Assembly: GCA_902362875.1 (NCBI GenBank)
Contig: CABIYF010000003.1
Coordinates: 1-64,000 of the forward strand
DNA: 64,000 nucleotides
From: Eubacteriaceae bacterium
GTDB lineage: Bacteria; Bacillota; Clostridia; Lachnospirales; Lachnospiraceae
Direction: 5' to 3'
Each line of letters starts with the position of its first letter. Position 1 is the stretch's first letter. The notes below the pieces were generated by a model. That model was not told the DNA's origin, did no database searches, and saw only the letters and a program-made list of their open reading frames with translations. The translations under genes and the position numbers were made by a program. Positions 9,188 to 18,640 of the stretch are shown piece by piece.

Positions 9188-9226
9188 CAGACGGAACGTT
9201 TCGTTTAACCAACAAACTTCCGTCTG
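9188..9226 (+). terminator. Hairpin after clpX, possible terminator
   Basis: CAGACGGAA (9188-9196) pairs with TTCCGTCTG (9218-9226), a 9-bp stem. The downstream tract TATTGTCGTGTTATT is only moderately T-rich, so termination may depend on the larger inverted-repeat element at 9260. The motif CAAnAAACTTCCGTnTG occurs twice (9210-9226 and 9242-9258). Confidence 0.4.
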
Positions 9227-9259
9227 TATTGTCGTGTTATTCAATAAACTTCCGTATGG

Positions 9260-9420
9260 AGAATATAGAAAATAAAAAGGTAACCAGTTTGAAACCGTAG
9301 GAGCACGCCTGCACTTAGTGAGTGACAGGTCATGCGACCTGCCACGAACTTAGTACAGCTGCGTAGCAAGTCGAACGAGAGTGGGTTTCAAACTGGTTAC
9401 CTTTTTATTTTCTATATTCT
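9260..9420. repeat. Long inverted-repeat element A, between convergent clpX and ilvE
   Basis: A 37-nt perfect inverted repeat (9260-9296 and 9384-9420) flanks an 87-nt loop. The outer part of each arm is A/T-rich (A-rich on the left, T-rich on the right); the inner part carries GGTAACC and GAAACC. The loop contains its own hairpins: CAGGTC-ATGC-GACCTG (9326-9341), CCTG/CAGG around CACT/AGTG (about 9308-9329), and GCT-GCGT-AGC (about 9358-9367). No coding potential is evident. The position between two convergent genes and the A-tract/T-tract flanks fit a bidirectional terminator, but the large structured loop is more than termination needs. It shares its architecture with three elements at 45978-46701. 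Confidence 0.8.
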
Positions 9421-9433
9421 ATTGACAAAAGTC

Positions 9434-10459
9434 TTATTTAATAACTTTAATCCATCCTTCAGGAGCCTCAATATGTCCCATCTGAATTCCAGTTAAAGTA
9501 TCATATAACTTCTTGATCACTGGTCCCATTTCTTCCATTCCGCTTGGGAAGCAGATTTCATTACCATGATCATAAATCTTTCCTACTGGAGAGATAACTG
9601 CAGCAGTTCCGCATAATCCACATTCTGCGAAATCTTTAACTTCGTCGAAGTATACTTCACGTTCTTCAACTTCAAGTCCTAAGTATTCTTTTGCTACATA
9701 CATCAGAGAACGACGTGTAATAGATGGAAGGATACTGTTAGATTTAGGTGTTACAACTTTACCATCTTTTGTGATGAAGATGAAGTTAGCTCCACCTGTT
9801 TCTTCTACTTTAGTTCTTGTAGCTGCATCAAGGTACATGTTTTCATCAAATCCCTGACGATGAGCTTCCATGATTGGGTAAAGGCTCATTGCATAGTTTA
9901 ATCCAGCTTTGATATGTCCTGTTCCGTGAGGTGCTGCACGGTCATAGTCACTGACACGAATAGTAATTGGTTTTGCACCTTCTTTGAAGTAAGGTCCTAC
10001 AGGTGTTGTGAATACACGGAACTGGTATTCGTTTGCAGGTTTTACTCCGATAACGGCATCGCTTCCGAACATATATGGACGGATATATAATGTAGCACCA
10101 GAACCGAAAGGTGGTACGAATGCTTCATTTGCTTTTACAACTTCTTCAATAGCTTCTACAAATTTATCTTCAGGGAATACAGGCATCTCAAGTCTTCTGC
10201 AAGAATCTGCCATACGGCTTGCATTTAAGTCAGGACGGAATACAACGATATGTCCATCTTCTGTTGTGTAAGCTTTCATTCCTTCAAAACATGTCTGAGC
10301 GTACTGTAATACACCGGCACATTCAGAGATTGTGATGTTGGCATCAGTTGTTAATGCTCCTTCATCCCATGCTCCATCTTTGTAATTAGCAACAAAACGA
10401 TAATCTGTTGGCATATAACCAAAACCGATGTTAGCCCAGTCGATATTTTTCTTTTCCAT
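9434..10459 (-). CDS. ilvE: Branched-chain amino-acid aminotransferase
   Basis: 341 residues, fold type IV PLP enzyme. It transaminates branched-chain 2-oxo acids with glutamate, the last step of Leu/Ile/Val synthesis. Recognisable features are QTCFEGMKAY, RPDLNASRM, the PLP lysine in GHIKAGLNYA and EETGGANFIF, and length equals the IlvE group II (BCAT-like) enzymes. A GAAGGAAG ribosome site lies before the ATG. It faces clpX convergently across element A. An upstream dyad may bind a regulator; no T-box leader was seen. Confidence 0.95.
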   Translation of the reverse strand: MEKKNIDWANIGFGYMPTDYRFVANYKDGAWDEGALTTDANITISECAGVLQYAQTCFEGMKAYTTEDGHIVVFRPDLNASRMADSCRRLEMPVFPEDKFVEAIEEVVKANEAFVPPFGSGATLYIRPYMFGSDAVIGVKPANEYQFRVFTTPVGPYFKEGAKPITIRVSDYDRAAPHGTGHIKAGLNYAMSLYPIMEAHRQGFDENMYLDAATRTKVEETGGANFIFITKDGKVVTPKSNSILPSITRRSLMYVAKEYLGLEVEEREVYFDEVKDFAECGLCGTAAVISPVGKIYDHGNEICFPSGMEEMGPVIKKLYDTLTGIQMGHIEAPEGWIKVIK

Positions 10460-10487
10460 AATATTAATGCACTTCCTTCTATTCTTA

Positions 10488-10526
10488 ATTATAGAGTCAT
10501 TAGCCAGTCTATGGATGGTTGGCTAA
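10488..10526 (-). promoter_or_regulatory. ilvE promoter region with dyad operator candidate
   Basis: On the minus strand a TATAAT -10 box occupies 10488-10493. A perfect 7-bp dyad TTAGCCA-N13-TGGCTAA (10500-10506 and 10520-10526) lies over the weak -35 region (ATCCAT at 10511-10516). A weak -35 covered by a dyad suggests an activator or repressor site; the protein is unknown. Confidence 0.4.
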
Positions 10527-10578
10527 AAATTCTTATTGGTAACAGTTTACACCCGAATATTTGTATCGTCAAGATATT

Positions 10579-11637
10579 TTATACATCATAACCATGAATA
10601 TTTTTCACCGATGGTCCGAAAGATAATCCAACACCCTGCGAACTCTTTGGTCCTTTCGGATAACCGATTCCGCTGTAGTATATGTAATAGTTTCCATTTT
10701 CAACAAAAAATGTACTTCGATAGATACCTCGGTTGTCCCATGATTTCTCTTTGCCAGATGGTTTTAAGATAGTGATACACTTTTTAAAATCATGTTCATT
10801 TTTGGAAGATGTATAATAAAGGTTCATTTCCCTGTGTTTGCAGCCATTGATAAAAGCAACGACCAGCATTTCATAGCCTTTCTTTGTGTGAATGACATCA
10901 AGATGCCAGCTGCGAAGTTTGTCGGAAGGGTATTTTAACTGAATCTTTGATGGCTTGCTCCAATGGTATCCATCTTCGCTTTCACGGTATAAAACAGGAA
11001 ATTTCTGTTTATAGTTTACTGTCCACATTTTATATCTGCCATCCTCATATAGGATCGCAGGACTTAAAATGCCATCCACCTTAGCATCGGAGACTAATAC
11101 AATCTTAGCAGCTGTCCAGTGAATTCCATCGGTAGTGGTTCGTTTCATGATCTGGTCAATGCGTGTACGATTATCAACCTGGCGCCAGTAACACTCTAAT
11201 GTATTGATATCTTCTCTGTATACAAGATGCGTATCAGAATTATATTGCTTGTCAGGGTCATCAAATGGAACGAGTGGATCAAGAGCAACGGCTTTACCTT
11301 CCCCTTCAAAAGGTTTCCAGTGAATCTTATCATTGGAAACACAGACGTGCGGATTTTCTTTGCGCTGGTCAGCTCCAGGATATGGAGTGTAAGCCATCCA
11401 GTAGCGGTAGCCGTTCCATGGTTTGTCGAAATTTAAAACTTTTGGATGAAAAGCCTGTTTGTCTCCGTAAGAGCTTGTGATATCAAGTTTGGATCTGGAA
11501 AGTTTTTGCTCCCAGGATTTGCTGATCTTCACAGGCTTGTCCAAATCGGCCTGTGTGTGTTTGGGTACACAAGATGTAGTGATGACAAGTAAAGATAAGA
11601 TCATCACCAGTGCAATGCTTTTGTTCTTTTTTAACAT
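10579..11637 (-). CDS. Secreted lipoprotein of beta-propeller glycosidase-like type, function unknown
   Basis: 352 residues. Lipoprotein signal peptide with Cys23 (VITTSC). The mature part repeats blade-like units such as NPHVCVSNDKIHWKPF, YKMWTVNYKQ, LYRESEDGYHWSKPS, MNLYYTSSKN and YYIYYSGIGY. These Tyr/Trp-rich 'seen in the record / DGxHW' strands are typical of five-bladed propellers related to GH32/43/68/130-like proteins. I cannot place the catalytic acids with confidence, so it may be a surface carbohydrate-binding or hydrolysing protein. It is co-directional with ilvE, 119 bp away. Confidence 0.75.
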   Translation of the reverse strand: MLKKNKSIALVMILSLLVITTSCVPKHTQADLDKPVKISKSWEQKLSRSKLDITSSYGDKQAFHPKVLNFDKPWNGYRYWMAYTPYPGADQRKENPHVCVSNDKIHWKPFEGEGKAVALDPLVPFDDPDKQYNSDTHLVYREDINTLECYWRQVDNRTRIDQIMKRTTTDGIHWTAAKIVLVSDAKVDGILSPAILYEDGRYKMWTVNYKQKFPVLYRESEDGYHWSKPSKIQLKYPSDKLRSWHLDVIHTKKGYEMLVVAFINGCKHREMNLYYTSSKNEHDFKKCITILKPSGKEKSWDNRGIYRSTFFVENGNYYIYYSGIGYPKGPKSSQGVGLSFGPSVKNIHGYDV

Positions 11638-11652
11638 AATCTCCTCCTTATT

Positions 11653-11721
11653 GTAAACAGTCCTTGTAAATGAGAATGTAAGACCTGATGATTTTACATA
11701 GATTTAACAAAGACTGTTTAC
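11653..11721. repeat. Separated inverted pair GTAAACAGTC / GACTGTTTAC
   Basis: A 10-bp motif at 11653-11662 recurs inverted at 11712-11721, 49 bp apart, in the leader of the lipoprotein gene (minus strand). The proximal copy touches the ribosome-site region. They could be two binding sites for one regulator or the base of a long leader stem. Confidence 0.4.
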
Positions 11722-11788
11722 AGTATAACATAAGAAAAAGCTTTGTTTTCATAAAAGTATAATAATTAAGGAAAATGAAAGAAAGTTA

Positions 11789-11818
11789 TTGGGAAAGTGT
11801 GAAATATAATGATATAAT
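11789..11818 (+). promoter_or_regulatory. Probable fbp promoter
   Basis: TTGGGA (11789-11794), 18-bp spacer, TATAAT (11813-11818), 45 bp before the start codon. The -35 is weak. Confidence 0.45.
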
Positions 11819-11863
11819 ATTACAGAACAATAAAATAAGCGTAAACGAAAGGGGATTCTTCTC

Positions 11864-13819
11864 ATGGATCAGATGAAGTATCTAAAGGAACTGGCCGTAC
11901 GTTACCCGAATGTGGCATCGGCATCAACGGAGATCATTAATCTTCAGGCAATTTTACATTTGCCAAAAGGAACGGAGCATTACGTTTCCGATGTCCATGG
12001 TGAATATGAAAAGTTCAGCCATATTATAAGGAATGGATCGGGAGCAATCCGAAGCAGAATTGAAGATGAATTCGGGAACACATTAACAACAAAACAAAAG
12101 AAAAATCTTGCATCTGTGATCTACTATCCAGAACAGAAAATGGATTTAATGGAAGAAGAATTACCAAAGAATGCACTTCTTGAGTGGCAGCATGATACAA
12201 TGGTACGTCTTGTTCACGTCGCAAGATCTGTGGGTAATAAATATACGAGATCAAAAGTAAGAAAAGCAATGTCACCAGAGTTTGCCTATGTTATGGAAGA
12301 ATTGATGGTGGAACATCGAAGAGCTGATAAGAAACGTTATGTGGAACAGATTCTTGAGACGATCATCACAACCGGAAGAGTCAGACAGTTTATTGCAGCA
12401 ATGGCACATCTGATTCAGGATCTGGCGATCGATCATTTGCATGTGATCGGAGATATCTATGACAGAGGATCAGGACCTCACAGAATTATGGATTGTATTA
12501 TGAAGACAGAGAATGTAGACATTCAGTGGGGAAATCATGATATACTGTGGATGGGAGCAGCATCTGGGCATCGAGCATGTATTTGTAATGTAGTAAGAAT
12601 CTGTGCAAGATACAATAACCTTGATGTTTTGGAAAATGGTTATGGAATCAATTTAATTCCATTAGCGAGATTTGCACTCGAATGCTACAAAGATGATGAA
12701 TGTGAATTATTCCATGCATCTGGAGAGGTTGATGAAAGTAATATCCGAGAAGAAGAGTTAAATAAGAAGATGCATAAAGCAATTGCGATCATGCAGTTTA
12801 AAGTGGAAGGACAGCTGATCAAGAGACGTCCAGACTTCCTGATGGATGACAGATTATTACTTGACAAAGTCGATTATGAAAAAGGAACGATCACAATTGA
12901 TGGAAAAGAATACGAATTAAAAGACAAGAATTTCCCAACCATCGATCCAAATGATCCATATAAATTGACGAAAGAAGAAGAATACGTGATGGAACATCTC
13001 GTAACAGTTTTTAAGTATTGCGCATATCTTCAGGAACATGTGAGATTCTTATTTGCAAAAGGAAATTTATACAAAGTATTTAATGGAATGCTGTTATACC
13101 ACGGCTGTGTTCCACTCAATGAGGATGGAACATTCCGAGAGGTAGAATTTGAGGGAAGAAAATACGCTGGAAAAGAACTGTATGATATATTAGAACATTT
13201 AGCACGTCAGGGATATTACGAAGAAAAAGATAAGGAAGCAAGAAAATACGGGCAGGATATTATGTGGTTTATCTGGTCAAACGAGAATTCTCCAGTCTAT
13301 GGAAAAGCAAAGATGGCAACCTTTGAACGTTATTTCTTAGATGATGCAGACATTAAGAAAGAAAAGAAAGACTACTACTATCAGTGGTATGAAAACGAAA
13401 CTGTGATCAATCAGATTTTGGAGGAATTTGGGCTAGATCCGGCAACAGGAAAGATCGTCAATGGACATATGCCAGTCGCAGTAAAGAAAGGGGAAAGCCC
13501 GATCAAATGCGGAGGAAAGCTCTTTGTCATCGATGGAGGATTTTCGAAAGCATACCAGAAGACAACAGGAATCGCAGGTTATACATTGGTATCGAATTCT
13601 TACGGCTTAAAACTTGCAGCACATGAACCATTTGTATCAAGAGATACAGCAATCCGCGAAGAGACAGACATTCATTCAGACACCATTGTTATCAACAAAG
13701 TGACAAAACGAAAATGTGTCTATGACACAGATAATGGAAAGGAACTTCAGGAGAAAGTGGCAGATCTTGAACAGTTATTATGGGCTTATCAGAAAGGACT
13801 TATTACGGAGCGCATTTAA
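11864..13819 (+). CDS. fbp: Class III fructose-1,6-bisphosphatase
   Basis: 651 residues, the length of the Firmicutes-specific class III enzyme. It removes phosphate from fructose 1,6-bisphosphate, the gluconeogenic counterpart of phosphofructokinase. Metallophosphatase signatures are visible: YVSDVHGEYEKF near residue 40, GDIYDRGSGPH near 200 and WGNHDILWMG near 225; the C-terminal region has VNGHMPV and DGGFSKAYQ. It sits upstream of two exported-protein genes in the same direction, with only 27 bp to the next, but with no evident functional relation. Confidence 0.95.
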   Translation: MDQMKYLKELAVRYPNVASASTEIINLQAILHLPKGTEHYVSDVHGEYEKFSHIIRNGSGAIRSRIEDEFGNTLTTKQKKNLASVIYYPEQKMDLMEEELPKNALLEWQHDTMVRLVHVARSVGNKYTRSKVRKAMSPEFAYVMEELMVEHRRADKKRYVEQILETIITTGRVRQFIAAMAHLIQDLAIDHLHVIGDIYDRGSGPHRIMDCIMKTENVDIQWGNHDILWMGAASGHRACICNVVRICARYNNLDVLENGYGINLIPLARFALECYKDDECELFHASGEVDESNIREEELNKKMHKAIAIMQFKVEGQLIKRRPDFLMDDRLLLDKVDYEKGTITIDGKEYELKDKNFPTIDPNDPYKLTKEEEYVMEHLVTVFKYCAYLQEHVRFLFAKGNLYKVFNGMLLYHGCVPLNEDGTFREVEFEGRKYAGKELYDILEHLARQGYYEEKDKEARKYGQDIMWFIWSNENSPVYGKAKMATFERYFLDDADIKKEKKDYYYQWYENETVINQILEEFGLDPATGKIVNGHMPVAVKKGESPIKCGGKLFVIDGGFSKAYQKTTGIAGYTLVSNSYGLKLAAHEPFVSRDTAIREETDIHSDTIVINKVTKRKCVYDTDNGKELQEKVADLEQLLWAYQKGLITERI

Positions 13820-13846
13820 ATTAATTTCATAAAGGGGGAAATTTTT

Positions 13847-14758
13847 ATGAAGAAGAGTATTCAGAAAGTACTAGTAGTATTGTTAGCAGTTGTGATGTCA
13901 GTGACATTTCTTGTGCCGGGGAGCTATGTTAAGGCAAGTATGCCAACAACAGATGATTTTAATGAATTTGATGCATGGAGTCCGACACTAAGTGAGCTGA
14001 AGTCAAATGCAAAGCAGGTAGATCTAATAAAAAATTATCAGGTGAAGTTAAAACCAGGTGACATATATTATTACAAATTTAAGATACATCGAAAAGGAAA
14101 TTACAGGGTAACATATACATCCAATGATATTCATGGATATACAAAATTCTATATGTTTAATAAAAAATTAGTAAGACGTGATTCGGATGTTTATGTTTGT
14201 GCTCCGAATGATCCACATTATCTTGAAAGGGTATTCAGCACGGAAGAATACTACATTGTATTCCGAAGTCTGAATGGAACGGGAACTTTTAATTTTCAGA
14301 TTGATTACAATACAATTCCAAAGATCAATTGCTCAGATCTGGTTTTACTGAAAGGAAAAAGCAAGAGATTACTGATCACACAGAGTACAGACCGTCCAAC
14401 ATGGTCAATCAGCAATTCATCCGTAGCAACAGTCACTGCAAAAGGCGGGGGAAGTGCAGAAGTAAAAGCAAAGAAATATGGAACGACCTATGTCACAGCA
14501 TCTATGGATGGAAAGAAGATCAAATGCAAAGTGCGAGTTGCTGATCCAAAGCTGAATAAGACATCATTGAAACTGAAAGCGAAAAAATCATATCAGCTGA
14601 AAGTAAAACAGGGAGTTGGTACAGTAAGTTGGAGAACTTCCAAGAATTCAGTAGCAAGAGTCATGAATGGAAAAGTAATTGCCAGAAAGAAAGGAACAGC
14701 TTATATTACAGCAAGGTGCAATGGTAAGACGATGAAATGTAAGGTTACAGTAAAATAA
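13847..14758 (+). CDS. Secreted protein with two bacterial Ig-like (Big_2) domains
   Basis: 303 residues with a Sec signal peptide (hydrophobic 7-22, cleavage near VKAS, residue 30). An N-terminal beta-rich module (about 35-150: YYYKFKIHRKGNYRVTYTS) resembles pre-peptidase-like sandwich domains. Two C-terminal repeats of about 70 residues follow, each with the Big_2 pattern (WSISNSSVATVTAKG...GTTYVTAS and WRTSKNSVARVMNGKV...GTAYITAR). There is no sortase motif or membrane anchor, so it is probably released or held by cell-wall charge. The next gene 50 bp downstream encodes a subtilase, making a secreted-protein pair. Confidence 0.82.
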   Translation: MKKSIQKVLVVLLAVVMSVTFLVPGSYVKASMPTTDDFNEFDAWSPTLSELKSNAKQVDLIKNYQVKLKPGDIYYYKFKIHRKGNYRVTYTSNDIHGYTKFYMFNKKLVRRDSDVYVCAPNDPHYLERVFSTEEYYIVFRSLNGTGTFNFQIDYNTIPKINCSDLVLLKGKSKRLLITQSTDRPTWSISNSSVATVTAKGGGSAEVKAKKYGTTYVTASMDGKKIKCKVRVADPKLNKTSLKLKAKKSYQLKVKQGVGTVSWRTSKNSVARVMNGKVIARKKGTAYITARCNGKTMKCKVTVK

Positions 14759-14808
14759 CCAATTAAGAAATTACAGCATATACTATAAAAAAATCCGAGG
14801 TATCCTAT

Positions 14809-16485
14809 ATGCCATGTGAAAATGCTGCTCAAAGTGAGAATTATTTTGAATTTATCGGAGAATATAGTGGAGTTCTCGATTATGTAAAAGAAGAATTCAA
14901 CACAGATTGCATTACAGTCATCAACCAAAGATTTGCAATTGCCTATGTACCGAAGAATGGAAGAACATCCATCTATGGACAAAACTATCCATACAATACA
15001 ATTCCAAGATGTTTCGGTTTAATGGACACACAGATGCTAGAAGACGTCGGGGTAGCCCAAGTCAGAAGAAGTCCATTAGATCTCTATGGAAATGGTGTTT
15101 TAGTCGGAATGATCGATACAGGAATCGATTATGAACATCCAGCGTTTCGTTACGAAGACGGCAGCAGCAAGATTTATTCTCTCTGGGATCAGACAATCGA
15201 GGGCAGCCCGGAAGATACCTTCTTGGGATATGGCACAGAATATACCAAAGAACAGATCGAAGAAGCATTAAGAAGTGAGATACCACAAGAAAAAGTACCA
15301 TCGAAGGATGAATCCGGACATGGTACTTTTTTAGCTGGTTTAATTGCCGGAAATGAGGATAACGAGGCAGGATTTTCAGGAATTGCACCCAATGCAGGAC
15401 TGATCGTGGTGAAATTAAGAAAAGCAAAAGACTATTTAAAAGAATATTACTGCATCGATCCAAAGTACGAGGTATACGCAGAAACAGATATCATGCTTGC
15501 GGTCCGTTATATCGATTACATTGCAGAACAACTGCAAAGACCAATCGTTATATTCTTAGGGATCGGCACAAGCCTTGCATCTCATCTTGGAACAGGACCA
15601 TTAGACCAGTATCTGTCAGGCAGAGCTATGCTTCGAGGCGTAGCAGTTGTTACAAGTGCCGGCAATGAAGGACAGGCAAGACACCATTACAGCGGTCAGG
15701 TTTCACAAAATGCATCGAAAGTGGAAGTGAAAGTCGGAGAATCTGAATATGGATTTACGATGGAACTATGGGGATTAGCACCCAACCGCTATTATGTAGA
15801 TATCGAATCACCATCCGGACAGAAAACAGGAAGGATACAAGGCGGATTAAGCGGGCAGAGAGATGTAACATTTTTATTGGAAAGAACCAGATTGATCGTG
15901 GAATACTTTACCGTAGATTCATCTGCAGGAGCTCCTGTCATCGTTATGAGATTTCAAAATCCAGCTCCCGGAATCTGGAACATCTATGTCAGTGATGATG
16001 AAGTTGGAAACCGAGAATTTGATCTGTGGCTTCCCATCACAAATTTTCTCAGCGAAGACACATTTTTCTTAGAATCCACGCCATATAATACACTCGTAGC
16101 ACCATCGAATACAGGATTATTGATGTGCTGCGGAAGTTACAATTCTAACACAGGAAGTCTTGCAATCGACAGCAGCAGAGGCTTCCCAAGAAATGCAGTC
16201 AAACCAGACTTTACAGCCCCAGGAGTAGAAATCTTAGGACCGCTTCCAAGGAACCGCTATGGAAGAAAATCAGGCACCAGTGTCTCAGGAGCCATCACAG
16301 CAGGAATTGCAGCATTAATGTTGGAATGGGGAATCGTACAGAGAAATGATATGCAGATGAATACGACAAGAATTAAGAATTATCTGATCCGGGGAGCTAG
16401 AAGAGATCAGGGGAGGATATATCCTAATCGGGAATGGGGATATGGGGAGATTGATCTTTATGAGACGTTTTTGGGAATTCGGTAA
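14809..16485 (+). CDS. Csp-like S8 (subtilisin-family) serine protease
   Basis: 558 residues without an obvious signal peptide. The subtilase triad is complete: Asp103 (GMIDTGID), His171 (ESGHGTF) and Ser491 (SGTSVSG). The about 130-residue insertion before the serine (jelly-roll-like, VEVKVGESEYGF...) and the N-terminal leader with IYGQNYPYNTIP are features of the Clostridial CspA/B/C germination protease group. In that group some paralogues process the cortex lytic enzyme SleC. Whether this copy works in germination or elsewhere is not decidable here. It shares direction with the Ig-like secreted protein. Confidence 0.85.
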   Translation: MPCENAAQSENYFEFIGEYSGVLDYVKEEFNTDCITVINQRFAIAYVPKNGRTSIYGQNYPYNTIPRCFGLMDTQMLEDVGVAQVRRSPLDLYGNGVLVGMIDTGIDYEHPAFRYEDGSSKIYSLWDQTIEGSPEDTFLGYGTEYTKEQIEEALRSEIPQEKVPSKDESGHGTFLAGLIAGNEDNEAGFSGIAPNAGLIVVKLRKAKDYLKEYYCIDPKYEVYAETDIMLAVRYIDYIAEQLQRPIVIFLGIGTSLASHLGTGPLDQYLSGRAMLRGVAVVTSAGNEGQARHHYSGQVSQNASKVEVKVGESEYGFTMELWGLAPNRYYVDIESPSGQKTGRIQGGLSGQRDVTFLLERTRLIVEYFTVDSSAGAPVIVMRFQNPAPGIWNIYVSDDEVGNREFDLWLPITNFLSEDTFFLESTPYNTLVAPSNTGLLMCCGSYNSNTGSLAIDSSRGFPRNAVKPDFTAPGVEILGPLPRNRYGRKSGTSVSGAITAGIAALMLEWGIVQRNDMQMNTTRIKNYLIRGARRDQGRIYPNREWGYGEIDLYETFLGIR

Positions 16486-16631
16486 AAGAATGAAATGAGA
16501 AAAGAGGCAGGATTGTAAAATATAAAATAGCATGTTATTATGAGTAAAAAGTACGGCAAAGTGTTAAAAAGTACAAGGAAGTATTTAGGAATTGAGAAAT
16601 AAGATATTTTTATTAAGAAAGAAGGTGTAAC

Positions 16632-17786
16632 ATGACAAATTTAAATATTCCAGTAGGAATCTCAGATTTTGCACAGATTCGCCAAAATGAATACTATTAT
16701 GTTGATAAATCAGGCCTGATCAGTGAAATTTTAAAAACACCAGTAAATTATTTGATGGTCTGGATATTTCAAAAAAAGATGCTGTGTGTAAAGAATGGAT
16801 GAATCAGTATCCTGTCATTTTCCTTACATTTAAAAATATTGATGGATTAAACTTTCAAAGAGCATACGATCAGTTAGTATATGAGATTGGAAGTCTGTTT
16901 GAAGAACATTCTTACTTAACAGATTGTGAACAACTAAGTGAGAATGAACGACAGATGTTTCGAAAATTACAGAATCAGCAGGCAAGTGAAGTTGAGATTT
17001 CACGTTCCTTACAGTTATTATTGCAGATCATGAACAAATATTATGGGAAACAGGTAATTTTGCTGTTAGACGAATATGACGTTCCATTAGCAAAAGCAAG
17101 TACAAACAATTACAATGAACAGATGTTAGAAATTATCAAAACAATGATGGCAACAGCGCTAAAAGATAATAGCAATCTCAAATTTGCAATTATAACAGGA
17201 TGTTTAAAAATATCGAAAGAAAGCATTTTTACAGGAACCAATAATTTTGTCTCAGATACGATATCATCCACTAGATTAAATGAATATTTTGGTTTTACAC
17301 AAAAAGATGTTGAAACAATTTTAGAAGATGCGAATATCACGAATCAAGCACAAAATATCAAGAAATGGTATGATGGGTATCAATTTGGAAATTTTATTAT
17401 CAGGTGGATATATTCTGCAGAGAGTAGAAGAAGATCTGACATATGACTATCTGCATTCTTCTGAGGGAAACTTATGGAGTATTTTATATCTGACAGGATA
17501 TTTAACAAAAGTCAGGAAAGAAGATTTTTACCATGCATTTCTGGCAGGAATATTTGCAGGAGCTGGATATATGGTAGAATCAAACAAAGAACATGGAGAA
17601 GGCAGAAGTGATGTAGTTGTTTATGACTCTGCAGAGGGAAGAGTTATGATATTTGAGGCAAAGTATTCAAAGACAATAGATGCAATGGAGCGAGATTGTC
17701 AAACAGCGATCAAACAGATTGATGAACGGATGTATGCAAAAGAGTATGAAGACAGCTGTGATGAAGTCATTTGCTATGGGATTTGA
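16632..17786 (+). pseudogene. Decayed AAA-ATPase-like / PD-(D/E)XK (DUF1703-type) gene, copy 1
   Basis: The family start MTNLNIPVGISDFAQIRQNEYYY... is intact from 16632 after a weak ribosome site. Around residue 40, where the P-loop segment (ITRPRRFGKT in intact relatives) should follow, the sequence jumps to a frame-shifted LFDGLDISKKDAV. A deletion has therefore removed Walker A and changed frame. The middle frame (16784-17446) keeps Walker B ILLLDEYDVP. Near 17395 a second frame change leads to the C-terminal nuclease-like part (17400-17786) with the RSDVVV...IFEAKYS motif. Three frames are needed to read it, so it cannot make an ATPase. Confidence 0.85.
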
Positions 17787-18600
17787 TGTCAAAGATTTAT
17801 AATGAAACAGGACAGAAATTTATATTTATCATGGATGAATGGGATGCAGTTTTTCATATGTCATTTATCACAGAAGAGGATAAACAAAATTATCTCTTAT
17901 TTTTAAAATCTATGCTAAAAAGTAAACCATATGTTGAGCTAGCTTATATGACAGGAATCCTTCCAATTGCAAAATATTCAGATGGATCAGAATTAAATAT
18001 GTGCATTAAGAGACAATCAATTGGCAAACTACTGGACAAGTTCAGGAACTTATGACTCCATTTTCACATATATTAAAGGAAATATCGCAGATGTAAGAAA
18101 TGATCTTGTATTTATGGTATCAGGAGAAAAAGTACCAGCACGAATCCAGCAATACGCAGCAACAGCGAATGAGCTGCATACGAAAGATCAGATATATTCA
18201 GCGATGGTTGTTTATGGATTGTTAACCTATGAAGATGGAAAAGTTTTTATTCCAAATAAGGAATTAATGGAAAAGTTTGATGAATTATTGTTATCAAATC
18301 AGAATCTAGGCTATGTATATCGACTTGCGAAAGAATCAGCAAGAATGTTACAGGCAACACTTCATGGAGATACCGATACAATGTAAGAGATTCTTGAATA
18401 TGTACATGATACGGAAGTGCCAATTTATTCTTACAATAACGAGGTGGAGTTATCGGCGATTGTGAATCTTGTTTATCTTTCAGCAGAACAGATTAAACAT
18501 AAAAATTATAAATTAAGATTTCAAGGAAAACTTGCAGAGGAAACTGGAATTTCAAAGGAAATTCTGGGAGTTGCAACTAAATATAATAAAAATTTCTGCT
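17777..18600 (+). pseudogene. Fragment of a second AAA-ATPase/PD-(D/E)XK gene, copy 2
   Basis: Joined directly to copy 1 and starting mid-gene at LMSKIYNETGQKFIFIMDEWD (Walker B of the family), so its first quarter is missing. A frame change near 18010 leads to NYWTSSGTYDSIF, an in-frame TAA at 18384 interrupts DTDTM*EILEYVHD, and the final nuclease part is collapsed (VYLSAEQIKHKNYKLRFQGK lacks the active-site residues). The junction suggests recombination or deletion between neighbouring paralogues. The end near 18600 is where similarity to the family stops. Confidence 0.8.
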
Positions 18601-18640
18601 CAAATTCTTCCTGTCCCATCCAAATCCCAACGACTACCCA

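Noticed and set aside
10460..10578. T-box or leucine-type leader upstream of ilvE
   Set aside because: No T-box core (TGGNACCGCG-like) or leader peptide with repeated Leu/Ile/Val codons is present; only a dyad and -10.
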